Shown here in pieces: positions 1-11,387 of a stretch of DNA of 64,000 nucleotides (position 1 is the stretch's first letter; each line of letters starts with the position of its first letter). The DNA is taken from the NCBI RefSeq assembly GCF_964340395.1, contig NC_135563.1:10161575-10225574 (forward strand). Reading direction: 5' to 3'. Source of the DNA: Glandiceps talaboti (taxonomy: Eukaryota > Hemichordata > Enteropneusta > Spengelidae). The notes below the pieces were generated by a model, which worked only from the letters and a program-made list of their open reading frames with translations, was not told the DNA's origin and searched no databases. The translations under genes were made by a program, and so were the position numbers.

Positions 1-135
1 ATTGTATTGTATTGTATTGCGTTGTGTTGTGTTGTATTGTATTGTGTTGTGCTGTGCTGTGCTGTGTTGTGTTGTGTTGTGTTGTGTTGTGTTGTGTTGT
101 GTTGTGTTGCGTTGCGTTGTGTTGCGTTGCGTTGT
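1..135 (+). repeat. (TTGTR)n pentanucleotide array
   Basis: This stretch is almost pure repetition of TTGTA, TTGTG and TTGCG-type pentamers. It begins at the window edge, so the array is probably longer than shown. Read on the minus strand it is a CACAA-type array, the same class as the large array at 23.0-23.6 kb. Confidence 0.95.
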
Positions 136-1167
<1,032 letters not shown>

Positions 1168-1959
1168 GACTGTCTCTCGATATCTTTAATCTGATCATTT
1201 TTTTGGCTTACACAACACCTTTCAGCTACTTTCCGTTTCACATTGTGCGCAACGGTATGATATTAATGAGAAGAAGAATGTTTACACATTGAAGTCACGG
1301 TTACTGCAAGTAATGCGTGACGGATATCGTGACCAATTCTAAACGAGCAAAGAATTAGATTTGTGCTCTTGAGGCAGATATTTAATCGCAAATCACGAAT
1401 AGAAAGTCGTGTATGATTGTCGTGACAACGACAAAGGAAGCTTGAAGTATATTGATGCATATTGATGCATGCGTGCTATTTTCATAGAGACGATATTTCT
1501 TATATTTAATTATATCCACAGGATATTATTTATGCTATGCTATTCAGTTCTGAAGATTGAAATTGCGGTTGTCGAAATTAGTTTGTAGGAGCTCCAGTTC
1601 AGTAGCACAACACAAGAACTTTTACAGCACATTAATGCTGGACTATTCAACATCCCTAAGTGCATCATATACAAGTATACTAATTAAGAACTTGTCAAAG
1701 AAACAACATTACTGATTATGTTGATCCCATAATCGTGACTTCGAAAGAAGGTGCGAACTGGAAAGCTGGCACTAGAGCGTATAACATGACACAAGTCTTC
1801 CAATAGTTTGCAGGGTTTTGCAACTGGATGTAATATTCAAACTTGATTGGGTAACAATTCTCATGAATCTATAACGGTACAACGGCCATTTATACTTCCT
1901 CAACTCCCCGAGGAACGTAAAATCTGCGCTTCAGCTTCTATTAGCGCATTATGATTAAA
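1168..1959. other. AT-rich DNA without recognisable feature
   Basis: No repeat or gene is recognised. TGATGCAT occurs twice in direct repeat around 1452-1470. Confidence 0.55.
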
Positions 1960-2165
1960 GCATTCACATTGCAACCTCTGACCTACCAGGTCCAAAGTTA
2001 TACAGCTGGCCTGCCTGAGGAAAAAATCGTGGTTCTATTCTTAGTTGTCCATGGACTTAAGACATTCAGAAACCAACGGCAGTGACGAGGCTCGAACCCA
2101 AAACCAAACCACGTTAACCTACATATTCGCCCATTATGACTCCAAGTCGTTCGGCTGACTTAAAT
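1960..2165 (-). mobile_element. possible tRNA-derived SINE remnant
   Basis: On the minus strand there is GGGTTCGAGCC (plus strand about 2089-2099), which fits the B box of a tRNA-type RNA polymerase III promoter. About 45 nt upstream is TTGGAGTCATAATGGGCG, which only loosely resembles an A box. No intact cloverleaf forms. A decayed SINE head is the simplest reading, and a chance B-box match cannot be excluded. Confidence 0.3.
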
Positions 2166-3401
2166 CATCTCACGTAAAGAGAATGATTGTATTTTATTGA
2201 TTGAGGTAAGTGAAGTAAGGAGAGCATCTGGAGTCGGTTGTCAGAGCACATGAGATTATAGTCCATTTCGAGTTAAACATCTTACAATACGACGCCCTCA
2301 ACGTGCGTCAGTATATTTTCCACCTCTCGAGAGATTCAAAGTTGAAATATTCAAATTTTCTAATCTTTTTATTAGCAACGTCATGGTCCCTTACTCCCTC
2401 ACCTAAGGCTTTACTATATCGCTTGGAAAGATGAAGCGAACCCGTTGCTGACGATCGAATATTATAGTAATGACGCGTGACGCAAGTCTAGTTTTGCGAA
2501 TTTGTAGTAAGAGTTCGAATTATCCTAGCGGGTATTTCTGATAACGGAAAGGTCGTAAATATGTATGTTATTGTACACTGCGGCAAGGAATAAAATTTGT
2601 TATTTTTTGGGGTGATTTACGTAACGTAACCTATATGACACAACTTTGTTTCTGCAACTGGAAAAGTCAAAATTTAATTTTAGTTCTAGGAAAACCAATC
2701 ATGGAAATTGTACATCAGCTCTCTGTTGCTGCAACAATTAATAAGGGATGAGATCAACAGTTCAAAGTAGGATAAAAGACTAAATTGTTCTAGTTAGGGC
2801 TCAGACTCCCCCCCCCCCCCCCATCCAACTAAATTGGCCGGCCAAAGTTGAAAATGCTTCAGAAGGCAACATTAATTCAAATCAGCATGTAGTAGTATGT
2901 AGTGCTATGAATACAAAGCCAATGTGTAGTGGAAATAAGGTAGTTTTCTTGACATTTTATCTTAGTGCCATGCATTTACTATGGCAACAATTCTTCTATT
3001 TCGTAATTTGACATGAAGATCATAAAAGTAAAATCATTTTTATAGGATGAGAACTAAAATGGCTCACCCCTACCCCAAAGTAAAAGAATTTGTTTTTTTA
3101 TCCTACATTGAGCTATTGATCTCGCCCCTGATAAGGTCACAGATTCTACTTTCTTAATCTTGTGTCATGGCGTATGGGACAGGGTACAAACTGTCCTACA
3201 TATGTAGTTAACAGTTCTACAAGGTTGGCTAGGACCATAACGTTGATACGACGGTTATGCTATTCCAAAACTAAAAGAAAGGCGCCCTCGAAGGTTGGAG
3301 CCCTGATTTGAATATGTCATGCTTGATTAATAAATAGCATCGGTTGATTCCAGAGTGCGTTTCCATCCACAATAAGTTCTCATAAATCAAAAACCATCTG
3401 T
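2166..3401. other. AT-rich DNA with a poly-C run
   Basis: Apart from the C homopolymer at 2808-2822, no gene, tandem repeat or inverted repeat was recognised here. Confidence 0.55.
2808..2822. repeat. C15 homopolymer
   Basis: Fifteen consecutive C residues follow CAGACT. Similar C or G runs recur at 36232, 41736 and 52369. The exact length is prone to sequencing error. Confidence 0.9.
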
Positions 3402-3640
3402 TTAATTAATTAATTAACCAAGGTAATTTAACTAATTAGCTGGATGTTCAACTTTTGTAATAACTTTTTCTTATGAATTGAACAACTTAATTAAAATTAA
3501 TTAAACACTAAAATCTAATTACTGTACTTGATATTGGAAAGCAATTTAATTAAGGTAATGAGCGCCATCGTGGGAATATAATTTGTACTTATTAAAGTCA
3601 AAACGTGGTATTTCAATTAAAACTACAATTTAATTTTCAA
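3402..3640. promoter_or_regulatory. cluster of TAATTA / TTAATTAA motifs
   Basis: At least eight TAATT-containing words lie within about 240 bp, including a triple TTAATTAA overlap at 3402-3417, CTAATTAG at 3432-3439, a pair near 3487-3504, CTAATTAC near 3515 and TTTAATTAAGG near 3545. TAATTA is the core recognition sequence of many homeodomain proteins, so a homotypic enhancer is possible. Simple AT-rich low-complexity drift is the alternative. Confidence 0.22.
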
Positions 3641-4403
3641 GCCAGACTGCAAGAAATTATTCATGAGGTGTCATTGTAGGCTAAAGGACGAGAAATTTGT
3701 TCGAAACACTTTACTCTCTCAGGTGTGCCAATGACAGCGCCACTAAGGAAAGTGTTAGTGACTGCACCGCAAGCTCCCAAGACAAGCATGTACAAAGTGT
3801 AATGATGCTATGACGACATGTCTTAGTAACCATTGAAATATAAGGAGACCAAACTGCATATTGATACGTATAATGTATTCAGTTCTCGGGATGTTTCTAT
3901 TGAAGAGTGCTTAACCAGGATCGTAGCCTGACCAAATTGCCGGGGTGGGGTGGGGGGTGGTGGGGGTTAGGGACAGATCTTTGTCTTGGTGCTATCATGC
4001 ATTTAAAATTTAGAAAAGTGACTAATTTACAGAAATTTGCATGCAATTTACATAATATCTATTTTAGCATACGCAATTAAATATCATATGTAAGGCTCGA
4101 AAAAATAAAAAGCTGGTCAACGTGCAACCTATCCCATCATATTGGGTAGGTAGGTAGAATTTCATTTTTTCACAATGCTTGACAAGGATAAAACAACCAT
4201 ATATATAAAATAACAGTGATAGCCAACAACAATAATACTCTGAATGAGATTACTTTCCACGGGATGTGGATTTCACACGCATACGGAGATGTCATGAATT
4301 AAGTACAGTTCCGAAACTTGTTTGTCAACAAATTGGTGATTTTTAAATCCGTTGACAGATTGTTTGAATGTATACACTAAGCGATCACACGGCTTCATAA
4401 AAA
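3641..4403. other. unannotated DNA surrounding a G-quadruplex motif
   Basis: Only the G-run motif at 3942-3966 stands out. The rest contains no recognisable gene or repeat. Confidence 0.55.
3942..3966 (+). other. G-quadruplex motif
   Basis: Runs of 4, 4, 6, 2 and 5 G are separated by single T residues. Four runs of at least four G with loops of one to four nucleotides satisfy the strict intramolecular quadruplex pattern. No gene is seen nearby to suggest a role. Confidence 0.7.
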
Positions 4404-4717
4404 TACTACCAAACCAGAAAGACTATAGAGTTTCAATTAGGCAGCACGTGACAATTTCAAAAAAAACATTTCACATGGATATTTTTGTGAGGAAGTACTC
4501 AAACAAAACATTACATTTTATCTCAATGTGAGCACAAATTAACAGTATTGTGTTTGAATCTTCCTTATCCCATCCGACAGTGATGTATCACTTTATGTGC
4601 TTGCGCGCTATCAATGACACTATTTGTAACAATTAGAATACAAAAACGTAGTGTGAGACTTAAAAAAAACATCGTGCTGCCTAATTGGAACTCTATAGTC
4701 ACTCTGGTTTGGTAGTA
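4404..4717. mobile_element. MITE family A, copy 1 (TA-flanked)
   Basis: About 48-bp terminal inverted repeats begin CTACCAAACCAG. The left arm at 4406-4453 and the reverse complement of the right arm at about 4668-4715 agree at roughly 45 of 48 positions. The element is about 310 bp and is bounded by TA on both sides, as expected for a Tc1/mariner-type target duplication. The interior has no transposase frame, so it is non-autonomous. A second, longer copy is at 12534-12914 and shares both ends and an internal block beginning ACATTTTATCT. Confidence 0.85.
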
Positions 4718-5399
4718 AATACATAAGTCGAGAACATAAGAACAAAATATGGAAATATCGTACGATTATTTATGCTTTAATACGGACTCTGTGCATAGAT
4801 AATGCGTAATGTTATATGGATTGTACGTATAGCTCCTTATAATTGACGTAATTTCGATCTATTACGTGTAACGCTACTTCCGCGTAATGCTGCGAAGGCT
4901 AGTGAGTGATCGTGATTCTTATGAACTATAACAGCGATACTTATACATCCAATGACCATATTGCTCTCCTAGACTGACATAACAGACTCCCGTCTCTAAT
5001 TATCAGGTTTTGTGTTATTTGTGAAGCTAGGTGAATTCCTATGGTGATTCAACTCCTCAGTGATGTAAGCGACTGACCAGGTCAGTCGGGTTTAAAGAAT
5101 CGTGACGCAGATCGACACCGAGTCTTGTGACAAGATAAAATAAAACACGTATATCTTTTGATACATGTTGCTGTAATCTCGAAAACTACATAACCTACAT
5201 GCCACAGTCTAGAATAGACATTGATTTTAGTTATAATAAAAGGACTAGTCTCCCAAAAGGTTTGATGGATCGATGACGTCATGAAATTACAACAGAAGGT
5301 GGTTAACACTACAGAACGTTGTTATCAAATTGGTTCGACAGAAATCGTACAAATAGTAAACATTTCACCATGTCTGGCGCCAAATGATTTCAAGGATTA
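4718..5399. other. AT-rich DNA without recognisable feature
   Basis: The only frame of note is a 75-codon minus-strand ORF near 5082-5309 with no family resemblance. Confidence 0.55.
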
Positions 5400-5570
5400 A
5401 AATGTAACAATCGAATGTGTATTTGTTTTCGAAAAAATGCAACAATATTTAGGAAGATGTTTTCAACTGAGACAATAAAATGTAGCAATCGTAGTTAGAT
5501 TTTTTCACGCAGAGTGATACAGTGTAGCAATGTTAGTAATATTTTTGTCGAGCCATACGGTGTTCTGTTG
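5400..5570. repeat. degenerate ~43-bp tandem repeat, 4 units
   Basis: Units begin with AATGTARCAA-like words at 5401, 5436, 5479 and 5521, and continue with a TTAGTWAGATTTTT-like middle and a TGTC/TCGAGCCA-like end. The same unit recurs at 32374-32470 and 54610-54712, so it belongs to a dispersed family rather than one local array. Confidence 0.6.
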
Positions 5571-5834
5571 AAGTTAGTAACGGTCTCCTTTGTAGAGTGA
5601 ACAGTTCAAATTGCATCAACCGATAAAAGCATATTGTAACTCATTTGCTAATACATGTACACACATTATAATTGGTGGAAGGATTTGAATACTAATTGTG
5701 CTGAAGCTTGCCTGATTGTGTAAATGGGCACCTGAAAGGACTAGTTTGCCATGTATGGATGATCTGATATATTATGTTTATAATCAGCCAAGTTTGCTAA
5801 TATGAACCACTGCACTGCATTGCATTGCATTGCA

Positions 5835-6078
5835 ATGTATGTATGTATGTATGTATGTATGTATGTATGTATGTATGTATGTATGTATGTATGTATGTAT
5901 GTATGTGTCTATGTGTGTGTATGTATGTATGTATGTATGTATGTATGTATGTATGTATGTATGTGTGTGTGTGTATTATGTATGTATGTATGTATGTATG
6001 TATGTATGTGTGTGTTCGTGTCTGTCTGTCTCTTTGTTTGTTTATGTGTGTGAGAGAGAGCGAGAAAGAGCGAGAGAA

Positions 6079-6167
<89 letters not shown>
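5835..6167. repeat. (ATGT)n-(GT)n-(GA)n compound microsatellite
   Basis: Blocks of ATGT alternate with short GT blocks up to about 6040, followed by a degenerate GAGAAAGAG lead-in and an almost pure GA tract at 6081-6167. Apparent proteins here (MYVC, ERER, SLSL) are frame readings of the repeat. Confidence 0.98.
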
Positions 6168-6170
<3 letters not shown>

Positions 6171-6548
6171 GGTGAAGGTGCTATAATGATTTGCGTTAAC
6201 AAGGCATACAGCTGTCATTATTTAATTTCTCTATTATAATAAATCGTTGCAATCTACTAATAAAGATAAGCAATGTTCTTACAAAATCGACGAATCCTAC
6301 ACTTTTTCTTATTGGAAAACAAAATGTTGTCGACCAAAGACAGCTTTGATTGAGTGAGAATTGATGATAATATCAGATAACTGATGTAATATTCCATCTA
6401 TTATACACATTGTCAAGTCGTACATGATTATATCTCGATCTCATTATGTGTAAATATATTATCTTAATGACATCATCACACTTGAAGCCAAAGCTAATCA
6501 TTCAGATCTTTTATCACAAAATGGGAAATGTTAGTGAAGAAATAATTT
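6168..6548. other. AT-rich DNA without recognisable feature
   Basis: Nothing beyond the upstream part of the short frame that carries the 60-bp repeat at 6549. Confidence 0.5.
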
Positions 6549-6637
6549 GTCTCTGCAATGTCGTCGAACTGTATTCGATGAAAGACGTCCCTGAAGCAAA
6601 TTTCAGTTGTATCTGCAATGTCGTCGAACTATATTCG
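6549..6637 (+). repeat. 60-bp direct repeat of a CNVVELYS-coding block
   Basis: A 29-bp block starting at 6549 recurs exactly 60 bp later at 6609 with two or three differences. In the open frame the block encodes C-L/I-C-N-V-V-E-L-Y-S twice, one difference being synonymous and one conservative. The frame is only 67 codons and resembles no known family, so coding is unproven. Confidence 0.5.
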
Positions 6638-7228
6638 GTTATATTATAAGACCATTACGTAATGAAGTTTAGCATTTACCCTGAAAAGATCGGGAAATAA
6701 TTTATAACATAAGCAGACATCATAGCTAATTGAACAAAAACACACAATGCAGTAGATAGGAAGGTCAAAAAAATATGGTTGGAACATTAAGCAGTGTGTC
6801 ACATATATAAAGAACGAAGTACTCTGAAATTATCCGAAGTGCTCCGAAGTACTCTTTCAAATGATGCTCGGTATGTGTCCGATGGCTATTGAAGTCTATG
6901 CGATGATTCATCAGATGTTTGACAATTGCGACATGTTTATTGCAACAGTGACATAACATATGTTTGCTTCACTCATCTCTAATAATGATATTATTAAATT
7001 ACTTGGCACTTTGGCAAGTATGTTCCAACGGTATTTAGTCCGAGATGATGATCTAATAAGATCGATGTGTACGATCAGAATGTTAGAATGTCACTGAGAC
7101 AGCATATGAATCATATTTTTTTTTACTGAGCAGATGGTCAAAAGATTCCTACATGATAAATAAGCTTTCATTTGCACAAATTAGAGTCCTTACTATTTTG
7201 AAGGGTGGAGACTACAGGCAGTTAATAT
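6638..7228. other. AT-rich DNA without recognisable feature
   Basis: A short local echo of CCGAAGTRCTC occurs near 6833-6855. Nothing else is recognised. Confidence 0.5.
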
Positions 7229-7370
7229 AGACGCGTATAGCTTAGTAATCCTCGCTGCTGTTGTCAGCGAATTCTGTCTGCGCATGCTCAGCTGTGTGGC
7301 CCCCCCAAAGGCAGTTCTCAACATCAACACAGGCGTGGGATTACTTTACACTAAGTTATTAATACGTATA
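7229..7370. mobile_element. imperfect inverted repeat, possible decayed MITE
   Basis: The left arm (7229-7265) and the reverse complement of the right arm (7326-7370) share ACGCGTAT-like, CTTAGT, AATCC, CGC and TGTTG blocks in order, separated by small gaps. The centre is GC-richer with a C7 run. No clear target duplication is visible. Confidence 0.35.
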
Positions 7371-8381
7371 ATGAATAAATCATGGTATAAAATCATCTTC
7401 TGCGTCTGAATTCAAAACGACCACTCTGACAGTGGTTAGTTTACTCTTGATACGTATGTGGAGCAAGAGAAGTCGTTGAGGGTCAGTGGACAAGGCCCCA
7501 AATGTTTGGTATTTCAACTGTTTAGTATTGTATTATTACAATATTGAATATTCATTGAGCAGAAAACCCCTTTTGCTTTTTCGACATAATTTGAATATAT
7601 TCTTAACAACTGAATGAAACATGTTTTTCAATTTGCAGAAAATCATACCAGCATATTGTGAATTGCTTTACAATTACTACCAAAAAACCCCATGTTGATT
7701 CCACACACACTCATAGTAATATAGAACAAAATTAATTTCTGTGCGGGCTTTTGAATTAGGTGTAATGTCATTTCAGCTTTAATTAAACCAGGCGTCAAAG
7801 GAAAGCTGGATATATGCATAAGAGAATATTAAAAGGTCTGCGTTCACGTGAATATAAAAAAGCAATGAATTCTATCCTGCAAGCGGTTTTTGTTGTTGTT
7901 GTGTGTAATACAGAGGGTGACTGTACTTATATTATTGTTATTTGAAATCACTGTGTTATCGACAGGCCTGAATACGTCCTGTATTTGTATCTAATGAAGA
8001 ATGACATTATTGAGTAGAGTTCAAGTTAATCCTCACTATTGTTGTGAGAAGTTAATGAATCGTTGCCTAGCAATAAATCAATCGATAATTTCGTAGTATT
8101 AATTGCAAGGTGTACTATTACAAATCAATTTGCCGTCACCTGCTGTCCGATCCTCGGTAAGTGTACCTTGTAATTCAAACATGCCATGTGCAGTAAGGAA
8201 CAACGTCTATCTTTTTTGTCTACTCAAATTCAAGTAGTTTGACGAGTAAGGTGACGATAACACTCGCATGTGATGTGAAAAGAAATCAACGTCGATCGTT
8301 ATTTCCTTCCTGGCGATCCACACGTACTAGTACGTAGGACCACTATTTTGCCGGAGTTGTCTAAGCATTGCAAACATAAAA
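7371..8381. other. AT-rich DNA without recognisable feature
   Basis: No coding frame above about 60 codons and no internal repetition was noticed. Confidence 0.5.
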
Positions 8382-8445
8382 ACCTACCTACCTACTTACT
8401 TACCTACCTACCTAACTACCTACCTACCTACCTACCCACCTACTG
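8382..8445. repeat. (CCTA)n imperfect microsatellite
   Basis: About 15 CCTA or CTTA units with several substitutions. It is older or less stable than the ATGT arrays in the window. Confidence 0.9.
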
Positions 8446-8843
8446 ACTGCCAGACAAATAACACATACATGCACGCATGTAGTCTGAAGACACCTTCAAT
8501 AAAACGTTTATACATTGCTTACAATCTTCCAAGAAGAGATAAGCGTTTTCAAAATTTCTTTTTTATTCATTTTTGCCTAAAAAATTGTTTGGCTCCGGTT
8601 ACGTGACTCCGGCTAGCTTTTCACGCCGACCCTAAACTTGTTTTTACGTATTCGAGAAAAGAAATCGCGAAAATTGTGAAATCTCGCAAGACATAGTGGA
8701 TGCAGAAACTGACAACAACTTAAAAAGATAATATAAAACTGTTCTTCCAATCTGTAATGGCTATACATTGATAAGAAGAATATGAATATGAAAAACAATG
8801 GAAAACATAACTACCTGAACTAGACACTCACATATGAGATATA

Positions 8844-8845
<2 letters not shown>
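8446..8845. other. AT-rich DNA without recognisable feature
   Basis: Nothing recognised. A 61-codon minus-strand frame at 8613-8798 has no family resemblance. Confidence 0.5.
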
Positions 8846-8898
<53 letters not shown>

Positions 8899-8966
8899 TG
8901 ACGAGTGATTTACTCACGAAACAGGCTTGTAGAGACGAAAAACCCGACTTGATTTTCTTCTACCCT

Positions 8967-9043
<77 letters not shown>
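8846..9043. repeat. paired (AT)n tracts enclosing a 74-bp unique spacer
   Basis: AT tracts at 8846-8896 and 8971-9043 flank a non-repetitive spacer that carries the hammerhead-like core at 8898. The sharp boundaries suggest that the spacer plus AT ends form one repeated unit. Confidence 0.9.
8897..8931 (+). ncRNA. hammerhead-ribozyme-like core, first copy
   Basis: CTGACGA (8898-8904) fits the conserved CUGANGA box. A stem II of GTGA/TCAC (8905-8908 with 8914-8917) has a five-base loop. GAAA (8918-8921) follows at once, then C, a six-base loop and GTA (8929-8931), a permitted NUH cleavage triplet. Stem III would be only an A-U and a C-G pair, and stem I is poorly formed against the preceding AT tract, so activity as a monomer is doubtful. 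CCTG and CAGG flanking the core could pair instead, giving a plain hairpin with a GA-rich internal loop. Confidence 0.33.
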
Positions 9044-9045
<2 letters not shown>

Positions 9046-9402
9046 AAAATAAAGAATGTACCTACCCCACCTATTCTAAAATTGAGCATAATGGGAACCA
9101 CACATTGTTTTTGTTACGCCTTAGGTAAATCATTATACAAATACCTTTTCATAGGGTAATTACAACCTCAAGACTCCAAAAAAAATTCAATTAATTCTTA
9201 TGATTGTGTGAAATCGAGGAGTTCTACACTATCATAATGGTTGATGCAAAACACGAAGATCGTTACTTGAGAGACAGTTTGGGTAGCTCTGTTAAATTCA
9301 AAGTCTAACTTCAATCATCATTTTGCCGCCTGATTAGAAACCATCCTTGCCATAGCCTTCTTCTCGTAAAATAATGCGCTTTCCAATCATGCCAAATAAC
9401 GT

Positions 9403-9405
<3 letters not shown>
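9044..9405. other. AT-rich DNA without recognisable feature
   Basis: Nothing recognised. Confidence 0.5.
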
Positions 9406-9459
<54 letters not shown>

Positions 9460-9484
9460 GTCTGTCTGTCTGTCTGTCTGTCTG

Positions 9485-9578
<94 letters not shown>
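9406..9578. repeat. (TCTG)n-(CT)n compound microsatellite
   Basis: About 80 bp of TCTG with one GTG interruption runs into about 90 bp of pure CT. The long polypurine/polypyrimidine part can adopt triplex (H-DNA) structure. Confidence 0.97.
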
Positions 9579-9579
<1 letters not shown>

Positions 9580-11255
9580 AATTTACAATCTTGTAAATGT
9601 CACGTACGAAGCGTAGACATTTACACGAATCGTAGAAAACTACATATGTATTCCCTCATTCGTTCTTAGACTACTTGGCAGCTTAACGGAACTGAATTTG
9701 ATCACTCATAGTTCTGACCGTGTCGAGTGACGAATCTCTATCCTCCGTGACGACTTATTAGAGCGAGTTCTTACTCTTTCGGCGATTGATATTAATGAAC
9801 CTGTTCGTTCGGTACTCGAACAATCAATTATAAGGCATCTGTATAATCACTGAAGTGCGTGATAGATCTAGAGAACGCATCATATGACATATGAAAATAA
9901 CACGACGAATTCATTAATAAGTATTCAAAGTGTTGTTTTTTTGTAGTAACGGCCACGAAGATAGATATGAGAGACATCAGAAATATTCAGGTTATTTCTA
10001 ATAGTTACATGCAGTACTCCCTGACGCCTTCATCGACTTAACGCACGTCCTACTTTCGACTGGATTGGACACGACTGAAGATGCTCCTGACCTCTGAAAT
10101 ATCATTCATGTTATTTTCTTTGTACTTGTTTTAGAAAACAAATGCGTAACGGGGTGTCTGCTGTATCTGACAAGCAAACCAGCGTGTTCTTAATTAAATT
10201 CCAAAGTGAAACGAAAGGATATAATAATCCCGTTCTTTCTTTAAACTACGTACAGCACACAGATTTTAGCCTCTGTTTGTATTTCAATCCTGCATTTATT
10301 TACTTGATATGATATGGTTGGTCTCTTGAGATATATCCAGTTCCGTACTTTAAGCTGAACCCATAAGTACCCTTATCGCTATACGGTAGCCAGCGGAGTG
10401 GGCCAACCGATTAGCGAGTGGGTGGTTAATTATAGGACTCAGGGATACCTTACATCCATCGGCGCAAGATAACATGTAAATTGATATTCCTATTGTCAAC
10501 ATTATGGATACGTAGGCGCGGGGAATTTGAAAGCAATTGTCATTGAATGAAAGAGTCTTTGTTCATACTTACATTGTAATTTAATTTTAGTAAAAAAAGT
10601 AAGAACGATCACACCTTTAAGTAACAAGTATGAAATTTAAAGTAATACTATGATCACGAGTTCCACGTTCTTGCTGGATGACGTGTAACCGCCTCTTTTC
10701 TTCAGAAAAGTGGATTCTGTGTCAATGGTATTTCCTCTTCAAAAGCTCAAAGTGACCCCCGCAAAAACAAAATGATGCATATATCTGAAAGTACAACATT
10801 TATATTTAAGCACGTACGGTGTGATAAATTGTCAAATCGTAAGATGCTGAAACGTTAAGCTGAACCAGCTGCAACTTTAGCGTTAAAGAAAAAAGTAAAA
10901 AAAAAAAAGAGTAAAAATTGTTTTGTGAAATATAATGACTTCTAATGTCATACACCCTGCACAGTAATGAATCACATGTGGGTAAATCTATTTGTGCAAA
11001 TAATACAGTAAAACTAATCAAGTTGATTTTGGGTCACCACCCAAAAACTCTACATTTCAACTCGATTTTAATAATTCAAATGTTGCTGTACTACTCCTGG
11101 ATGTAATTGGTTTCTAAAGTAACACATCGAATATTGGTATTTTATTAATTGTCATCAGTGAATGCATTGTTGGCTGTCTGATTGAAAAAAACAACAACAA
11201 CAATACTCTATGTAATTACTAGTGTAACTTTCAGCAAGTTTGTGATATACCATGA
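9579..11255. other. AT-rich DNA without recognisable feature
   Basis: About 1.7 kb with no tandem or inverted repeat noticed. The longest frame is 71 codons on the minus strand at 10806-11021 and is not recognisable. Confidence 0.5.
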
Positions 11256-11387
11256 GGTAATTACCTGATAAAAACTCTTCGTTCGTCGTATCGTCGTGAG
11301 TGCTGTTTCGGCAACGTGGCACGGGTCGTTACTGAAACGGCACTCACGACAATACGACTAACAAAGAGGTGATATCGGGTAATAACC
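11256..11387. mobile_element. 132-bp foldback element
   Basis: Two arms of about 54 bp (11256-11309 and 11334-11387) are inverted copies with about 80% identity, including the near-perfect block GTCGTGAGTGCYGTTTC, around a 24-bp loop. The length suits a small foldback MITE. The transcript would form a long imperfect hairpin similar in size to a microRNA precursor. Confidence 0.75.

Noticed and set aside
9487-9578. Pure CT tract as a splice-acceptor polypyrimidine tract
   Set aside because: It is far longer than a natural tract, belongs to a compound microsatellite, and no exon follows.
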